A stretch of DNA of 64,000 nucleotides from Membranipora membranacea (taxonomy: Eukaryota; Bryozoa; Gymnolaemata; Cheilostomatida; Membraniporidae): NCBI GenBank assembly GCA_914767715.1, contig OU612074.1:22428062-22492061 (forward strand), read 5' to 3'. Both the position numbers and the translations under genes were made by a program. The notes beneath the pieces were generated by a model, which ran no database searches, had not been told where the DNA came from, and saw only the letters and a list, made by a program, of their open reading frames with translations. This document shows positions 25,546-37,949 of this stretch, piece by piece; positions within the stretch are counted from its first letter, which is position 1, and each line of letters opens with the position of its first letter.

Positions 25546-25875
25546 TGTGTGAGCTACATTAGATTGAGTAAGTTCACAGTTTCAATCCGGGATTGGAATT
25601 TTTTGTTTTTTGTTTTTTTGAGGCAAAGATTGATCCTTTAAAGCTCATCAATCGTCATTGGCAGCAGCCAGATATCCTAAGAGAAAAATTGGTGCTTTTG
25701 AAGAGACACACGTTTTAAATGACTGTATTTAGGCAAAAAAGACAAGTCAAGCTGATGATACTAAATCCATTTTAGTTATATCTGTTAGATATTTTACTTG
25801 TGGAGCATCCAACTAGGATTTCCATCTATATTTAAGTGTATGTTTTTTAATTAAATGTGATATTCTGTATTTCAG

Positions 25876-27472
25876 CAGATGACAGTTGTGCACAGAGAGG
25901 CGATGATAGATATAACTCTACACTACCATGTCAATGTAACTCTGTATGTGGTAAATTTAGGAACTGCTGCTAGGACTATCTTCCTGTCTGTATCGGCAAT
26001 TTTAGCGGTGAGCTTACCCTCGATCCCCATCCCCTAAAATGTGGCATATAGCAAACAGGGTCCTGTCAGTTGGGCCCTTTTAGCACCAAGGAATACATGC
26101 AATGATAAGCTAGCTGCCTGTTGCATAATTAACAATGACACAAATTTTCGCTCTGCACTTTGTCTTGGTAGTTTGTTCGATTTATCGTATTGTCACACTT
26201 TTATATCTAGGCTGATTTTAGGAGCCTCTTGACGATATTAATCAGCCCATGCCAATACTGATACAATAGTGCACAACTTTTTAATTTGAAATCAATCAAC
26301 ATTCACTAAAACATTTATGAAGCTTTTGGCAACAAAAATAATTGCACTGTCACTTTGCCAACATCTTTCTTCATTTCATGGAAAAAAACAGCTTTGATTG
26401 ATTGGTGAGAACTGTCCCTAGATTAATTGCTGCATAGGCACTTGATTTTTCAACTGAGGTTTGTGGCTTTTATTTCAATGTGATTAACTTATTAATTGGG
26501 ATTAAGTTTTAAGAAATGGAAACAAAAAAACTTGACTTCTAACTTCTACCTCTCACTCTACATTTACTGTCTGGTTTCAGCTGGTGAGTCTTGCAGAGAC
26601 AATTGTGTCGATGCTTACGATGTAGAGAGGCAGTGTCAGTGTAACGAACTTTGTGTTATCTTTGGGGACTGTTGTAAATACTTCCCTGTACTCTGCTTCT
26701 CAGGTCAGTCACTTCTCTGCTTTCTTCTCATGATAATAATAAAGTAGTCAGATATCCCTGTCACCAAGCTATGCTATTAGTTGTCATCCTGCCTTAACCG
26801 ATGTGTTCCCTCTGATCAGCTGGTGAGAGGGAGAACGAAATTCGCAGGTCAGAATGTTGTTTCCTAAAGGTACTGAATGTGAAAGTGGTTCAATTTCGGC
26901 TCCACTATTTATTTCAATAGGTACTTTCAATATCCACTCTCTCAACCGAAAGGCCAATCAGATCAAAGCCAACACATTGACTCACATTGCCCGCCACTCA
27001 CAAAAATACGTACAATGTTAATATTCACAGTGGAAACAGACATCGAAGATGCAGAGTTACTGACGATGGGGGACATATCTACAGGATGAAGCCATGAGAC
27101 ACCATTATGCACCTTCAAAACCAAACTAACAGCAGCATTCCTGAGGATATGGCATCTCAAAGGTAGGAAATAATTAGAATGTGTGAGAGCAGCTATAGGC
27201 AAAATTAAACCAAAGCCGGACTCACCAATTTTCACTGAAAATATTGTTGTTGTTTTTTGTCAGTTTGATTCAGTGGACACATGAATGGAAGTTAAGAACA
27301 TGGCCGAGCTACAAAGCCTTTATTGACCTTCTTGACAAGTATAATCCTTATAACAATGAGCTGGAGCCTGAATACACCTCTGATGAGCTAGGAGAGATTG
27401 AGTCATATCTTAACTTACTGACAGAACACAGGCCACTGATTACTGTGGTGAAAGACTTTCTTCTATCAAAGA
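25876..27472 (+). pseudogene. EndoU/somatomedin B gene, truncated and frame-broken inverted copy
   Basis: Exons 25876..26007 (somatomedin B 1), 26581..26703 (somatomedin B 2, eight cysteines intact: ESCRDNC...QCQCNELC...GDCC...LC), 27031..27162 and 27264..27472 (start of XendoU: DIEDAELL, then LRTWPSYKAF and YNPYNNELEPEY). Exon 1 carries an in-frame TAG directly after the CC pair (RNCC-stop-DYLPVC) and has lost the second cysteine (SCAQRGDDRY). Exon 3 is 132 nt and lacks 16 nt that the minus-strand copy keeps, breaking the frame after GLMMGD-type sequence (here LLTMGD). The exons with the catalytic histidines, matching 17340..15641 of the other copy, are not found downstream, and no signal-peptide exon is seen. 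It is the head-to-head partner of the gene at 15.6-20.6 kb. Exon 4 keeps the full 209-nt frame, so it shows the ancestral form of that exon. Confidence 0.8.
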
Positions 27473-28387
27473 GTAAGTTAGTTAAATTTATCGCCCTATG
27501 AAGCAGGCTAGCTCACATTTTGTCGTTGCTGCACAAGTCTCGCTGCAATGTGCAGTCTTCAGATCATGATAGCCTGTGTATCTCTTAGCGATTGACCTTG
27601 CAGTAATTCGAAAAGTCTTTTTTTATAGGAAATTTTTAGGTCTATACCTCAATTTCATAGCAAAATGAATAGTCCTGTTTGTTAATTCAGATTAGGGAGA
27701 GCTGTCTAATTAAAGTGTACTTGTGAATATTTCGAATGCATAATCCTAGTAATTTACTGAACAAGCTAATTCATTTAGCTTCCTTATAACCTTATTAAAC
27801 AAGGACCACACATTAATCTCAAATAAGATGGTATCTTGACAATTCTCAAATAATACGGCATTGCGCTTGCCAAGATTGAATGGGATTTGCTTATTTTATT
27901 GAAATTCTGAGAAATTGACAAGCAGGTATTAATTAAACTTGACTCTTGATTTTTCTCAATAGCATTCTTAGAAAAATGATTTACACTGTGTGCCAAATAT
28001 GGCTGCTTGGTGCTTGATTGAGCAAGTCATCAATACCGCAGTGCGAAAGGCCTTTATTATAATTCCGCAGTAGCTTGTATGCCCTAATGATAATTGATGA
28101 GTAGGTTGCAGTCTTGAATGCAAAAACAGAGCTCTACAATCCTGCAAACAAAAGTCGTTAAAGAAAAAATACACATATTCATTGATATATTATTTCATTA
28201 AGGAAAGAAAGAACTTCTTTTCCACTCCAATTCACCGGTTCACCCCGGGCACACATGGGATACACATATGACAAAAAGGGGAGAATTCACGTGATTATCT
28301 CAAATTTTACTATATTTCATCTTAGTCACAACATGTTCTGATTTAAAAAAGACAAAAACAGTTTTTAACTCAAAAAAATGCTGGCGC
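27473..28387. other. No gene seen; expected EndoU 3' exons absent
   Basis: The donor at 27473 (GTAAGT) is intact, but no exon resembling SSGFGHVFVGE or GFHNW follows on the plus strand. Confidence 0.5.
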
Positions 28388-28675
28388 TGTAGCCATTACA
28401 GAAAAAGTCCTGTTCCGTATGTTCTGTAGAGTGTTCTTTGATGCAGCCGATGTTGCATGCTAAAACATATGAACGGTAGACATGTGGCAGTTGATGTATG
28501 GGACATGTCTTACGGCACTCATGCCGCCCCACAGTAGAAACAATAATGCTTTATGGGCCCCAAGTGCTGTAAGACATACCCAATGCAGCAACTGCCACAC
28601 GTCTGACAACACCCGTTGCCAGCAACGGTTTTATTGCCCATTCGGAACAGCAAAAATTAATGCAATGGCTGTATT
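28388..28675. mobile_element. Imperfect foldback element, about 290 bp
   Basis: Outer arms around CTGTTCCGTATG (left) and CATTCGGAACAG (right); inner arms TGTGGCAGTTG...CATGTCTTACGGCACT pair with AGTGCTGTAAGACAT...CAACTGCCACA. Many mismatches, so an old MITE-like element. Confidence 0.55.
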
Positions 28676-29905
28676 TAATATTTGATTTCATAATTCCAGA
28701 TTAATGACAAGCTGGAGATCACTGTTTGTGTTTATGCTGAGTTGAAAGGCGTGTAGTAAGAACAATTGCCACCACAGTTAGATCTAAAGATGACACTCAT
28801 TGGTCGGGGAGTGTTTTTGGCCGTCCTACATCTACTCCCAATCGGAGTAAGTTGTTAAGTTATAAACGGCTATTATCACACTTCTTCTGTAATTCAAGTC
28901 TACACCACTAAACTCACAATTTAGCAGTTACGTTCTAAATCTTATTGATTTGTGTCTAAATTGGCTACTTTGATACCAAAATGCACCTTCCAGTCACACT
29001 TCCTCTGAGAAGTGCATGATGTGGTCAAGACATATTTGATTCGAGATTGCCTGGTATGCCTTGGGGAAACTAAAAAAGATACATGCTGTTTTATGTCTGT
29101 CACTTGTTCTTGTGCCAGATATTAATGTGCTATATCGCTTATTGGAATTTTCAATATTATTTTGAATATCCTGTTTAATAACATTTAGTAAATTCAACCA
29201 CTTACTGGTCATTGAACATAATGTGATTGTGATCTGCTTTCAGAGAAACCAGCAATATATCACATTATTTGGATAACGATGTTTATTTAAGCTGTTTTAC
29301 TTAAAACAAGAGTCGTCTCCTCATGTGGTAAGCACAAAGATAAGGAGGATAAACATTGTTAGGTCCTTATATGGCTGCTGGGGAATCCTTTAGAATTCAT
29401 TGTCTTTCCTCCTCGATCACAAGTAATCCATTTTATTCAACAAAGCACCAAACTTTTCCAACTCATATTCAATTGAAACAAACTCTAACATTTATATTCC
29501 TGTAATGTATTATTTAGAACCAGGGTGGTGACACATTTCAAGGTAAGTTATCTTCTCATGTGTGGTGAGAAGATAACTCTTAGTGGAGAGTGTCAACCTA
29601 TTAGTCCAGCAGCTTGTAATTGTATCAAGGCCAAATGTTATGCAAAACAAAGGTATTAACAACCAGTGGTATTTTCAGGAAGTAGCAACCAATTATAAGC
29701 CGCCTATAGTACTCCGGAAACTCTCAGATTTGTTTTACTCTGCCGTACAACATTTTGCCAGAGAAAAGCCATTAAGTAATGGGGATAATATCAGGTTTAC
29801 TGGGATTTATAATTAGTAAATATATGAAGATAAACCAACTAGTCGTATAAACAATAAAGACATAATGTGTTTGGAACAACTCACAAGTTCTATAAGCACC
29901 ACATA
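28676..29905. other. No gene seen; hairpin at 29546-29578
   Basis: A perfect 12-bp hairpin, AGTTATCTTCTC / GAGAAGATAACT, with a 9-nt loop. Otherwise featureless AT-rich DNA. Confidence 0.5.
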
Positions 29906-30658
29906 TACTAAAGCTATCACACACTAAAGCTATCACACACTAAAGCTATCACACACTAAAGCTATCACACACTAAAGCTATCACACACTAAAGCTATCAC
30001 ACACTAAAGCTATCACACACTAAAGCTATCACACACTAAAGCTATCACACACTAAAGCTATCACACACTAAAGCTATCACACACTAAAGCTATCACACAC
30101 TAAAGCTATCACACACTAAAGCTATCACACACTAAAGCTATCACACACTAAAGCTATCACACACTAAAGCTATCACACACTAAAGCTATCACACACTAAA
30201 GCTATCACACACTAAAGCTATCACACACTAAAGCTATCACACACTAAAGCTATCACACACTAAAGCTATCACACACTAAAGCTATCACACACTAAAGCTA
30301 TCACACACTAAAGCTATAACACACTAAAGCTATAACACACTAAAGCTATCACACACTAAAGCTATCACACACTAAAGCTATCACACACTAAAGCTATCAC
30401 ACACTAAAGCTATCACACACTAAAGCTATCACACACTAAAGCTATCACACACTAAAGCTATCACACACTAAAGCTATCACACACTAAAGCTATCACACAC
30501 TAAAGCTATCACACACTAAAGCTATCACACACTAAAGCTATCACACACTAAAGCTATCACACACTAAAGCTATCACACACTAAAGCTATCACACACTAAA
30601 GCTATCACACACTAAAGCTATCACACACTAAAGCTATCACACACTAAAGCTATCACAT
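29906..30658. repeat. 16-bp minisatellite, 47 copies
   Basis: ACTAAAGCTATCACAC repeats with perfect 16-bp periodicity from 29907 to 30643. All copies look identical apart from the first partial unit, two adjacent units with TATAAC near 30317-30335, and the last. Confidence 0.97.
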
Positions 30659-31394
30659 ACATCACAAATGTATCAAAAGGCCATCGGTCAAAAACAAACA
30701 TAAGGAAGGAAGTAAGGATCACAGGAGAAGGATATAAAAAACACATATAGCTCCAGACCTGCTGACAGTGTGTGAATTGATACGCCGATTTCAGCACAAT
30801 AAAAGTTTTAGAGTTACAAAGACATGATAGTGTACACTGAACACATATGTGTAAACTCAACAGTAAAGTCATAGTAATAATAAGCTGATTAATTATATAT
30901 CAGATTGTTACTTAAATCAGAAAATATCATATCTGTCGACCATGTTAACAAAAGGTACCAAAATAAACAACAACAACAATACTTTATATCGGTCATGATT
31001 ATTAGCTGATATCAAATTAAGAATTAACAACAATTAATAACTTCTCTACAATATAATGTATAATAAGAAGTATAAAAAGAAAATTCAGATCTTAACTTCC
31101 GATATCTATACAACCTTCCATAAAAACAAGAATAAAAAATATCTTCTCCAAGTCACAGATAGTTCCACCTTTTTATCTAACAAAGATTTTCCTACATTTA
31201 GACTTATTTATAATTACGTGTTTCCCTAGATGTTAGACTAAACCTTGTCACATACAGTGATAGTGAGGGTGAAGCTAGTAATGTGTCCAACCTACTGGAA
31301 CAATAGCCCTAGCTCAAGTCAGATCTCAGGTTAAGTGAGCACATTTCAGCAGAAACTTATTCCACAATGAAAGAACAGTCATGGTTCCATCACC
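30659..31394. other. 3' flank of the Shisa-like gene
   Basis: AT-rich. On the minus strand this should hold the 3' UTR of the gene at 31395; no single poly(A) signal stands out. Confidence 0.4.
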
Positions 31395-33561
31395 TTAACT
31401 AGATTGTGTGAGGGGCTTATCAGGACCAGCCTCAGTATGCCCTTCTGCTGCTTGATTAGTGTTGATATTCACTTGCGATGATGAGATAGCGTCAATTCTC
31501 TCTTGAGAAGCCAAGGAAGAACTTCTGATATAATCATTATAAGTAGGTAACTGATTGGCTGTTAGCTCAGGGGGAGGCTGTACATACTGAAACAGAGAAA
31601 TTAAAATAGTAAGAGATGGGCGAGGATAACCCTCTAGGGCAAAAGTCCCCCTGACAAATATTCAGACAGAGTGGGCCGGCATTAGACACCAGTATATAGG
31701 CTAAGTATACACAAGTGACAAGTGTGCATATCCGGTACTAGTATGACACCCGTTTGAATGATATTATAGATGATGCGGGATCACAAAAATAGTTAATGCA
31801 GTACGTATGACCATATCCTTTAAACTGCTGACATCATTACTTAGTGTACACAAACACTTCCCTGCCATGACATGAACAGTTTGGAGTTGTCTGGACATTT
31901 TCAAAGAGAAGATAGCTTACTTGTTAAGTAAGAGGAAAGGGATACACTTATTAGAATCATTATTATTATAACACACCTCCGAGTTCTCCACAGCCTGATC
32001 GTATGAAGGTGGTGGAGGCATACTGTCACTGTAAGTTGCTGGACCTGGTACTAGGCCTGGTGCTGATAGAGCTGTAGGTGACCCAGGGTACACAGAGATA
32101 GTTGGATTTTGTTCAGGAGGGTAAGCTGGATATCCCGCCTCTAGAGGAGCTCTAAAAGTCGATAAAAAATTGACGGTTTGAGAAACACCTTATAAATACT
32201 GCAAAATTTGAAATGGAAACCAAAACATCCCATCTCAACATTGATGGTCAGTGGTAAACCATTAATTTTTATGAAACTTACTGGAAGTGACGTAACTGAT
32301 ACATGGGTGGCAAACATCAATCACATCATCTAAATGTTAAGTTGACCTCAATGGCTGTTGAGTAGATTTACTTATAATAGTGACAAAGGAGATTTAGCCC
32401 AAAACAGAAAGGCTCCTAAGGAAAGACTAAGGCATATACAGGCTCTTATTCCTGTGGAGTATACTGACCACGCTGTAGCTCCTGATGTAGTGGTGGTATT
32501 AAAAGGCTGACCTCTGAGGTATACATGGTGTGTCCTCACTGTCCGCCCATCAGCTGTGGACACTGTGGTGGAATAAGAGGCAGGCTGTCCCTCTCCTGAA
32601 TAAATAAATACCTCATGGATAAAATGTTTAGCCAAAGGAAAAAAGGAAGGGTAAGCCAATATACTGGTAATACCCCTGGTTGTAAAAGTGTCATTCAATT
32701 GGCTTCACGTGGCACAAGTAATATTGTTATCGAAGCCTAGGCCACAGCGTCAGCATAAATTTAATTGTGACAATGGGACCCAGTCAACCACTAGTTTTCT
32801 TTATCAGAAAGACAAGTTTTCTACATATTTTCTCAGAACAAAGATGTGATGACATTTCTTCATGCCAGGCTACTTCTCAATGTTTTGCTGACACATTTAA
32901 CAAAATAACAGCTTGAGATTAATAATGCCTGGCGAGTAAAAGGGGGTCATAATGAAAAACATTCGCTCGGTGCACTAAACAAGCATGATTTACATAAATA
33001 AATGCTAAACCAAAGCACCCAACTCCAAACTCGTAACTATGAGTACACAAGAAATTAATTAATAACTTACCTACGGGGATGGTAGTTGCGCCTTGAGCAT
33101 TGTTTTCCTGATTTGACTTTTTACTACAACAGAACGCTTTACAGCATCCGATACAACAGCATAAGGCGAAGCAGCCTGCCACGATGCCAACTGCACCCGT
33201 TGTAGAGAGTCCCTCTGGTGGAATAAAACAAGAAAAGTAGATGAACTTAAAAATTAGAATAACATTCATAACCAGACTTGACCAACTGTATATTTTATAC
33301 ACTCAACAAGAGATCTGCTATTCATGCGGGGAGGTTAACTTCAATTAAAGGCAATGCAGCTAATTCTAGTTGACAACATATTGGCTCTGATTGGCTGCAT
33401 ATTGATGGTGGGGACGGGGGCTTTCAAACCACAAAGTTAGAGGTATAAAACACAGAACCTGGCTACAGATTCATTTTACCTGTTTCAACTGGGCAAAATG
33501 GCTCTGCTACACAACCGTAGAGACAGGATGAACTGAACACAACATTCAACCAGGCCTTACA
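31395..33561 (-). CDS. Shisa-like cysteine-rich single-pass membrane protein (5' exon not found)
   Basis: Exons in transcript order: 33561..33480, 33214..33071, 32595..32512, 32149..31977 and 31586..31395 (stop TAA), with phases 1, 1, 1, 0 all consistent. The first listed exon has scattered cysteines before the membrane (SSSCLYGCVAEPFCPVE) and is the least certain. Exon 2 holds a membrane helix running into a cysteine cluster (GIVAGCFALCCCIGCCKAFC), as in Shisa and CYYR1/WBP1-type proteins. The cytosolic tail is rich in Pro and Tyr, with PPPPSYDQ (a PPxY motif, a ligand for WW domains) and a PPPEL...LPTYNDY stretch. Such tails recruit Nedd4-type ubiquitin ligases or adaptors and act in trafficking of receptors at ER or plasma membrane. 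No signal peptide exon was identified upstream, so the N-terminus is incomplete. Family call rests on architecture only. Confidence 0.65.
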
Positions 33562-33956
33562 CTAAACTCCTTCTGACTTCCACAGATGGGCTACACATTT
33601 ACCATCAGCTAAACTATAATTAGTGAAGCTTCAGTGTGTTCAGTTTGACCACAATGGAATCATTAACAATATAATTTATACATATGGATTACCCTTTTCT
33701 TTATCTCAATGGAATTTTTTTCCCCATTTTTCTCAATGGCTGATTTCGAAGAACTCTCATAGAATGAAAGTTATGCCAATAAAGTTTAAAAGAAAAATCA
33801 ATTATCATATCATTACCGGATTCATATCTCTCAGTTGTATAACTGGTGTAAGCGTTCCAGTTATACCAGCTGTCTCAGTCCAGCCAGGTATTCCAGTTGT
33901 TCCAGTCATTCCAGGTCTCCCACTTGCTCCACTAATCATTATACCAAGCTTAACTT

Positions 33957-34570
33957 GACGTCGAGGTATGCTTAACGAACTGACTAACAGAGAAAGCTTG
34001 AGCAGCCCAATGTCCGGCGTATTAATCAAACTCTGTTACATGGTTATATCGACAGCATCTACAAGCAGACAATACAGTGATACTGTAGAGTATGGTGTTG
34101 AAGGATATAACCACAGTCGCAAGAGTGTAGTGAAAGGAATTATTGGGATAAAAAAAGACAAATTGAAGAGTTGCTGCACAAACACGCTATAGTCAATTGG
34201 GGCATCAGTTTCTGTTTTTCTGTTCCAAAATGAAATGAAATTCTGGTCAAGTCAGCTATTACTGGCAATTGGCAAAAGTTATCTTGACAACAGAACATTG
34301 TTCTGAATGAATTCCATATGGTGCTGTTGAAGCCCTTTTAATAACCACACCCAAAACAAATAATTGAAGCTACTTGATGTTTCATTGTGACACTGAAAAA
34401 AATCATCTGGAAAGCCTCATAAGTAAGCCATATTGTAGTGACAAAACTTACAAATATCTATAATACCGACAGAAAACCAAGGATATGAGACTTGCCACTG
34501 TATAAAGGATTATCTACCTACCTACAGACCAGCGATACTGGATATCCAAATTGATATTATTATACAGAAC
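33957..34570 (-). pseudogene. Duplicated fragment of the sphingomyelinase gene (exon 5 and adjoining intron)
   Basis: Matches 41757-42540 along its length: GCTTAACGAACTGACTAA, TCCGGCGTATT, CAAGCAGACAATACAGTGAT, GAGTATGGTGTTGAAGG, CATATGGTGCTGT and CTACAGACCAG are shared in order. On the minus strand it contains a decayed copy of exon 5 (compare AGHRAAQAFSLSQFVKH), with a stop where FDEYAG is expected. The match ends close to the edge of exon 4. Confidence 0.8.
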
Positions 34571-36003
34571 TAATTGAGAGGTAATATCTCTTATAGAAGG
34601 GCAATTCTGATGGAATGACAAATCCAGAAAAATTTTTCAAGTCATACATTTTCTGAAAGCTGAGAGTCTCAACCTATTGAAAATTCGCATTACAATCTGT
34701 TTGCTGCAAACAACAAAAAACAGTCAGCTGTTTAAAAAAATGTAAATCAATAATTTTGCTGCGTTTTTATTTTTGAAGCTATAAACCTCAAACTATGTAC
34801 ACTTGGGTTTCCAACCATGCTGAATGTTACTGGGGTATCAAAAATAGAAAAAACTATTTTTTTCATCATTTTTTAGGCATAACAGAAATACATTGTGACT
34901 GAATTGCAACTTTTTGTTACGGAATTACAATAGGAATATATTGTGTACTGAGTTAATAACTTTCAGACCAACTATTCATGGATGGCACCAGCGTATTCTG
35001 CTAGCTACAACCAATTCGAGTAGAAGAGTTAATTATAAGGAGAGAGTTTGTGACACAATAGTCTCACTCAAATTAAATACGGCTAATTAACACATAAGCC
35101 TTCATTGGAGCCGAGTTTATTTAAGAAAGTAGGAGTCGCAGTAGGAATGTATAGCGTGCTGAGTTAATATTCAAATCAGAATTTACTCCAATTCACGGCC
35201 CCATACTATATCCCTGCACTATCTATAGTAGGGGGACGGGGACTGTCAAACAAACTGTGTATAATGACTGTGGAGTCCTAGGGAACAGGGTTAGGGATCA
35301 GTCAGAATTTGCGGCGTTGGCTGATGAAAAGTTGAAGGGTACATGGGTGATAACAATGGGTGAAATTTGAGATTGTATTTTGTGAATTGTCACAAATCTG
35401 CAACATAAAAACTTCACATATTTTTTCAGGGCAGAAAATCAGAATTGACCTTGACGGCTCTCCTCCTCAACCAAATCACCTATAAACCTAAGGCTATTCA
35501 TAGATTTCACTGAGTAGTAACTCATTTAGACAAATTCTATCCCAAATTGCTCACTCAGAATGTATATAGTTCCATCAATGACTGAGCGATTTAAAAGCAA
35601 GAGCCTAGCAAGTATCGCTCACTCACTGAGCGATCAGATTGCGATTTGGGCTGTTTCTAATTGAAAGACCCCCCCCCCCCCCATGGGCCAACTGAGTGAT
35701 GCATTTTTCAACAGTGAGAAAGATAGAACTTTATACATAATCTAAAACATTACTGCAAAATCACTTAAACTAGAATTACATTCCCACTCGAAAATCTGTT
35801 ACAGTTTGTCGGTAAATCTGTTACACTCTTTTTTTCGATTTTTTTCACTGAACAACATGTTACAGAAATTTATTTTTCGATCATTCTACAAGACAGACAT
35901 CATAGGCTCTACTTAGGTAACACTTTTCAAGTGAAATCTCATTAATTGCTCAGATACAACATACAGTGGTGCGCGTACCACTGCACAACAACAAGGTCTT
36001 CAG
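34571..36003. other. No gene seen; 14-base C run
   Basis: AT-rich, with a run of 14 C at about 35669-35682 beside a GAGCGAT/ATCGCTC-rich patch (35560-35650). A loosely similar patch (TGATCGCCCC...TGAGTGAGCGA) occurs near 39715. Confidence 0.4.
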
Positions 36004-36138
36004 CTAGAAACCATGAGTCAAGCGCTGTTTCGAGGCCTTCTCTAGTACAACCTCCTCATTGCTGGCCCCAGCAGCATGAAGCCACCCCTGTGTGTTGCTG
36101 AGCATCTCAATCAATCTCATCTTATCAGAACTTTCAAT
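36004..36138 (-). CDS. Possible terminal exon of the tandem-C2 fragment
   Basis: Open for 44 codons from an AG at 36139-36140 to TAG at 36004-36006, phase 0, including GWLHAAGASNEEVVLEK. Position and phase would allow splicing from the exon ending at 36249. The expected C2B middle exon (ELTVWD-like) is not seen, so this is tentative. Confidence 0.25.
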   Translation of the reverse strand: MESSDKMRLIEMLSNTQGWLHAAGASNEEVVLEKASKQRLTHGF

Positions 36139-36248
36139 CTAATTTTTTTTAAATAATAATATTTTCGTTGATAATTTTTTCCACCGCAATTGTGAGATTA
36201 GTGAGGCTGGTTTACTGTAACATTGCTCCCCTAACCAGATAAGCCTAC

Positions 36249-37949
36249 CTTATGATAGGTGAATCCCTCATCCCAAACAGGGTTCAGATTGTTCTTGATA
36301 ACTCCAGTTTTGTGCTTCATCCTCTCTGGCATCAACAAACTGGGATTAAAGAATAGATAATAACAACTTGTGAAACGGGTCCTGGGGTTACTCAATTTTG
36401 CATCGCAGTCAAGCCATTGCAGACATTGCTTTATCAAATAATGCTTTGCAGAACATCGATTGTGTGATACAACTTATAGGTAGGCCGGGATAAACAATCC
36501 TTCTCAAACAAGTAACTTTCTTTAAATTTCGCAAACAAATCTACTCTCGGCTTTGATTGAAAGAGTTAATAAGCTTTGTACACACCTCCATGATCACAAC
36601 TGAAGCTTGTCCATACAATGGTAGTGAACTTTCTCCCATCAATGTGAGGCAGCTAATATTAATGAAAGTTTGCTTAGTATCTAGTATTAGTTCACTCACC
36701 ATTTGACATAGGGATCATATACACCCGACTTCTTGGTGGGTAGATACTGAGCAGATATGACCTTGACATGAAGGTCACCTCCTGTCTGCTTACTAGCCTT
36801 AGAACCTTTAGCTGGAGCTGTATCTGCGGCGATCAGTGGGGGTGGGGTGTACTTTACCGCAATCTTGAGCTCAGGAGAGATTATGGAAAGTTCGGAGCCA
36901 TGTCTCTTCATGTGAGGCTGGAAATAAAAATGATAATATTAATTTTATTAATAGGTCAGCAATCGCAATAATTTAATAATTCTTAAGGACACGAAAAGGG
37001 AAAGAAATCTGTGAAAGCTTGCAAAAACTAAAATAGTTTTAATACTTATAATGAAAGTCAATAAAAAGGAATCACTGGAGTATGTAAAATTGAATGAGAA
37101 TAATGTAATGCATTGGCTTACACGTCTCACATACGTGAGCAATTCTAAAAATCTATGATAGAATTTGGAATGGTAGAATAATGTGCAAGTCATTAGAAAT
37201 AAATGATTGAAAAATGAAAATAAATGGTGCTGTGGCGTAGTCATTGTTACCTTTTCAGACAGAGGGTACCATTGCCTCTCACGGGCTGTATCAAAGTGGT
37301 AGGTGTCAAACGGTATGTTAATCTCTCCAAGGAATTCACTATGACCCAGTCTACTGAAGTTCCATACTGACAACTAAAAGTAACAACAGATATGAGAGTG
37401 GGAGATACAATAAGAGACTCAAGGTTTGCTCCCGAAGCATGTGAAAATTAAATCTCTAAAGACTACCCAAAGTCCAATGCATGTTATAGTCAGGTAGTTG
37501 CTTATAATAAAGTTTTGTCAGATTTGTAGGGTAATGAAAAATTCAATGCCCTACTTGGCATGAATTATATTTGTTGGAAAAAGTGCCTCCATAAGGGAAG
37601 GTAACTCACTTTCTCTGCAATATGATGTCACAGTCTCCCGGAAGCGCAATACAAGAAACAAGCACTACCGGGAGCATTGAATTTTTTAACATGAAAATCT
37701 TACAAAACATGCATTGGTCTCTGAGTAGTCTTACCAATAATGAGTAGTTGACATGTATATCCCGTGGCGTGGCTATAGTTGTAAACTGTAGAGTATCATA
37801 CCTGCATGGTTAGAGATAGAAGATCAGCCTCCTTGAGCGTATAGCTGAATGTCTATCCATACTGAGGATTGATGGTGGACTTTTTCACACTTGCCTTTCT
37901 TTTCTTCAGCCTTTGGCCCTCGGCATCCAACAAATACACCTTCACATAT
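36249..37949 (-). pseudogene. Synaptotagmin-like tandem-C2 gene fragment with in-frame stop
   Basis: Exons in transcript order: 37949..37802, 37373..37251, 36917..36700 and 36339..36249, phases consistent. The first two give the second half of a C2A domain (YVKVYLLDAEG, KKSTINPQYG, LSVWNFSRLGHSEFLGEI, WYPLSEK). The third gives a linker and the start of C2B (GGDLHVKVISAQYLP, SGVYDPYVK), and the fourth LNPVWDEGFTYHK. This is the layout of synaptotagmin-like (Slp/rabphilin) proteins, whose C2 domains bind membranes in exocytosis. In exon 1 a TAG at 37853-37855 replaces the usual Gln in NPQYGQTF. The exon with the C2A start and all N-terminal exons are missing before the neighbouring sphingomyelinase, and the C2B end is not found. 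Either a partial duplicate that died or a gene split by assembly. Confidence 0.65.

Noticed and set aside
33805-34029. Collagen-like minus-strand frame (GASGRPGMTGTTGIPG)
   Set aside because: Short, spans the duplicated sphingomyelinase fragment, and arises from a local TTCCAGTT-type repeat; no regular Gly-X-Y run.
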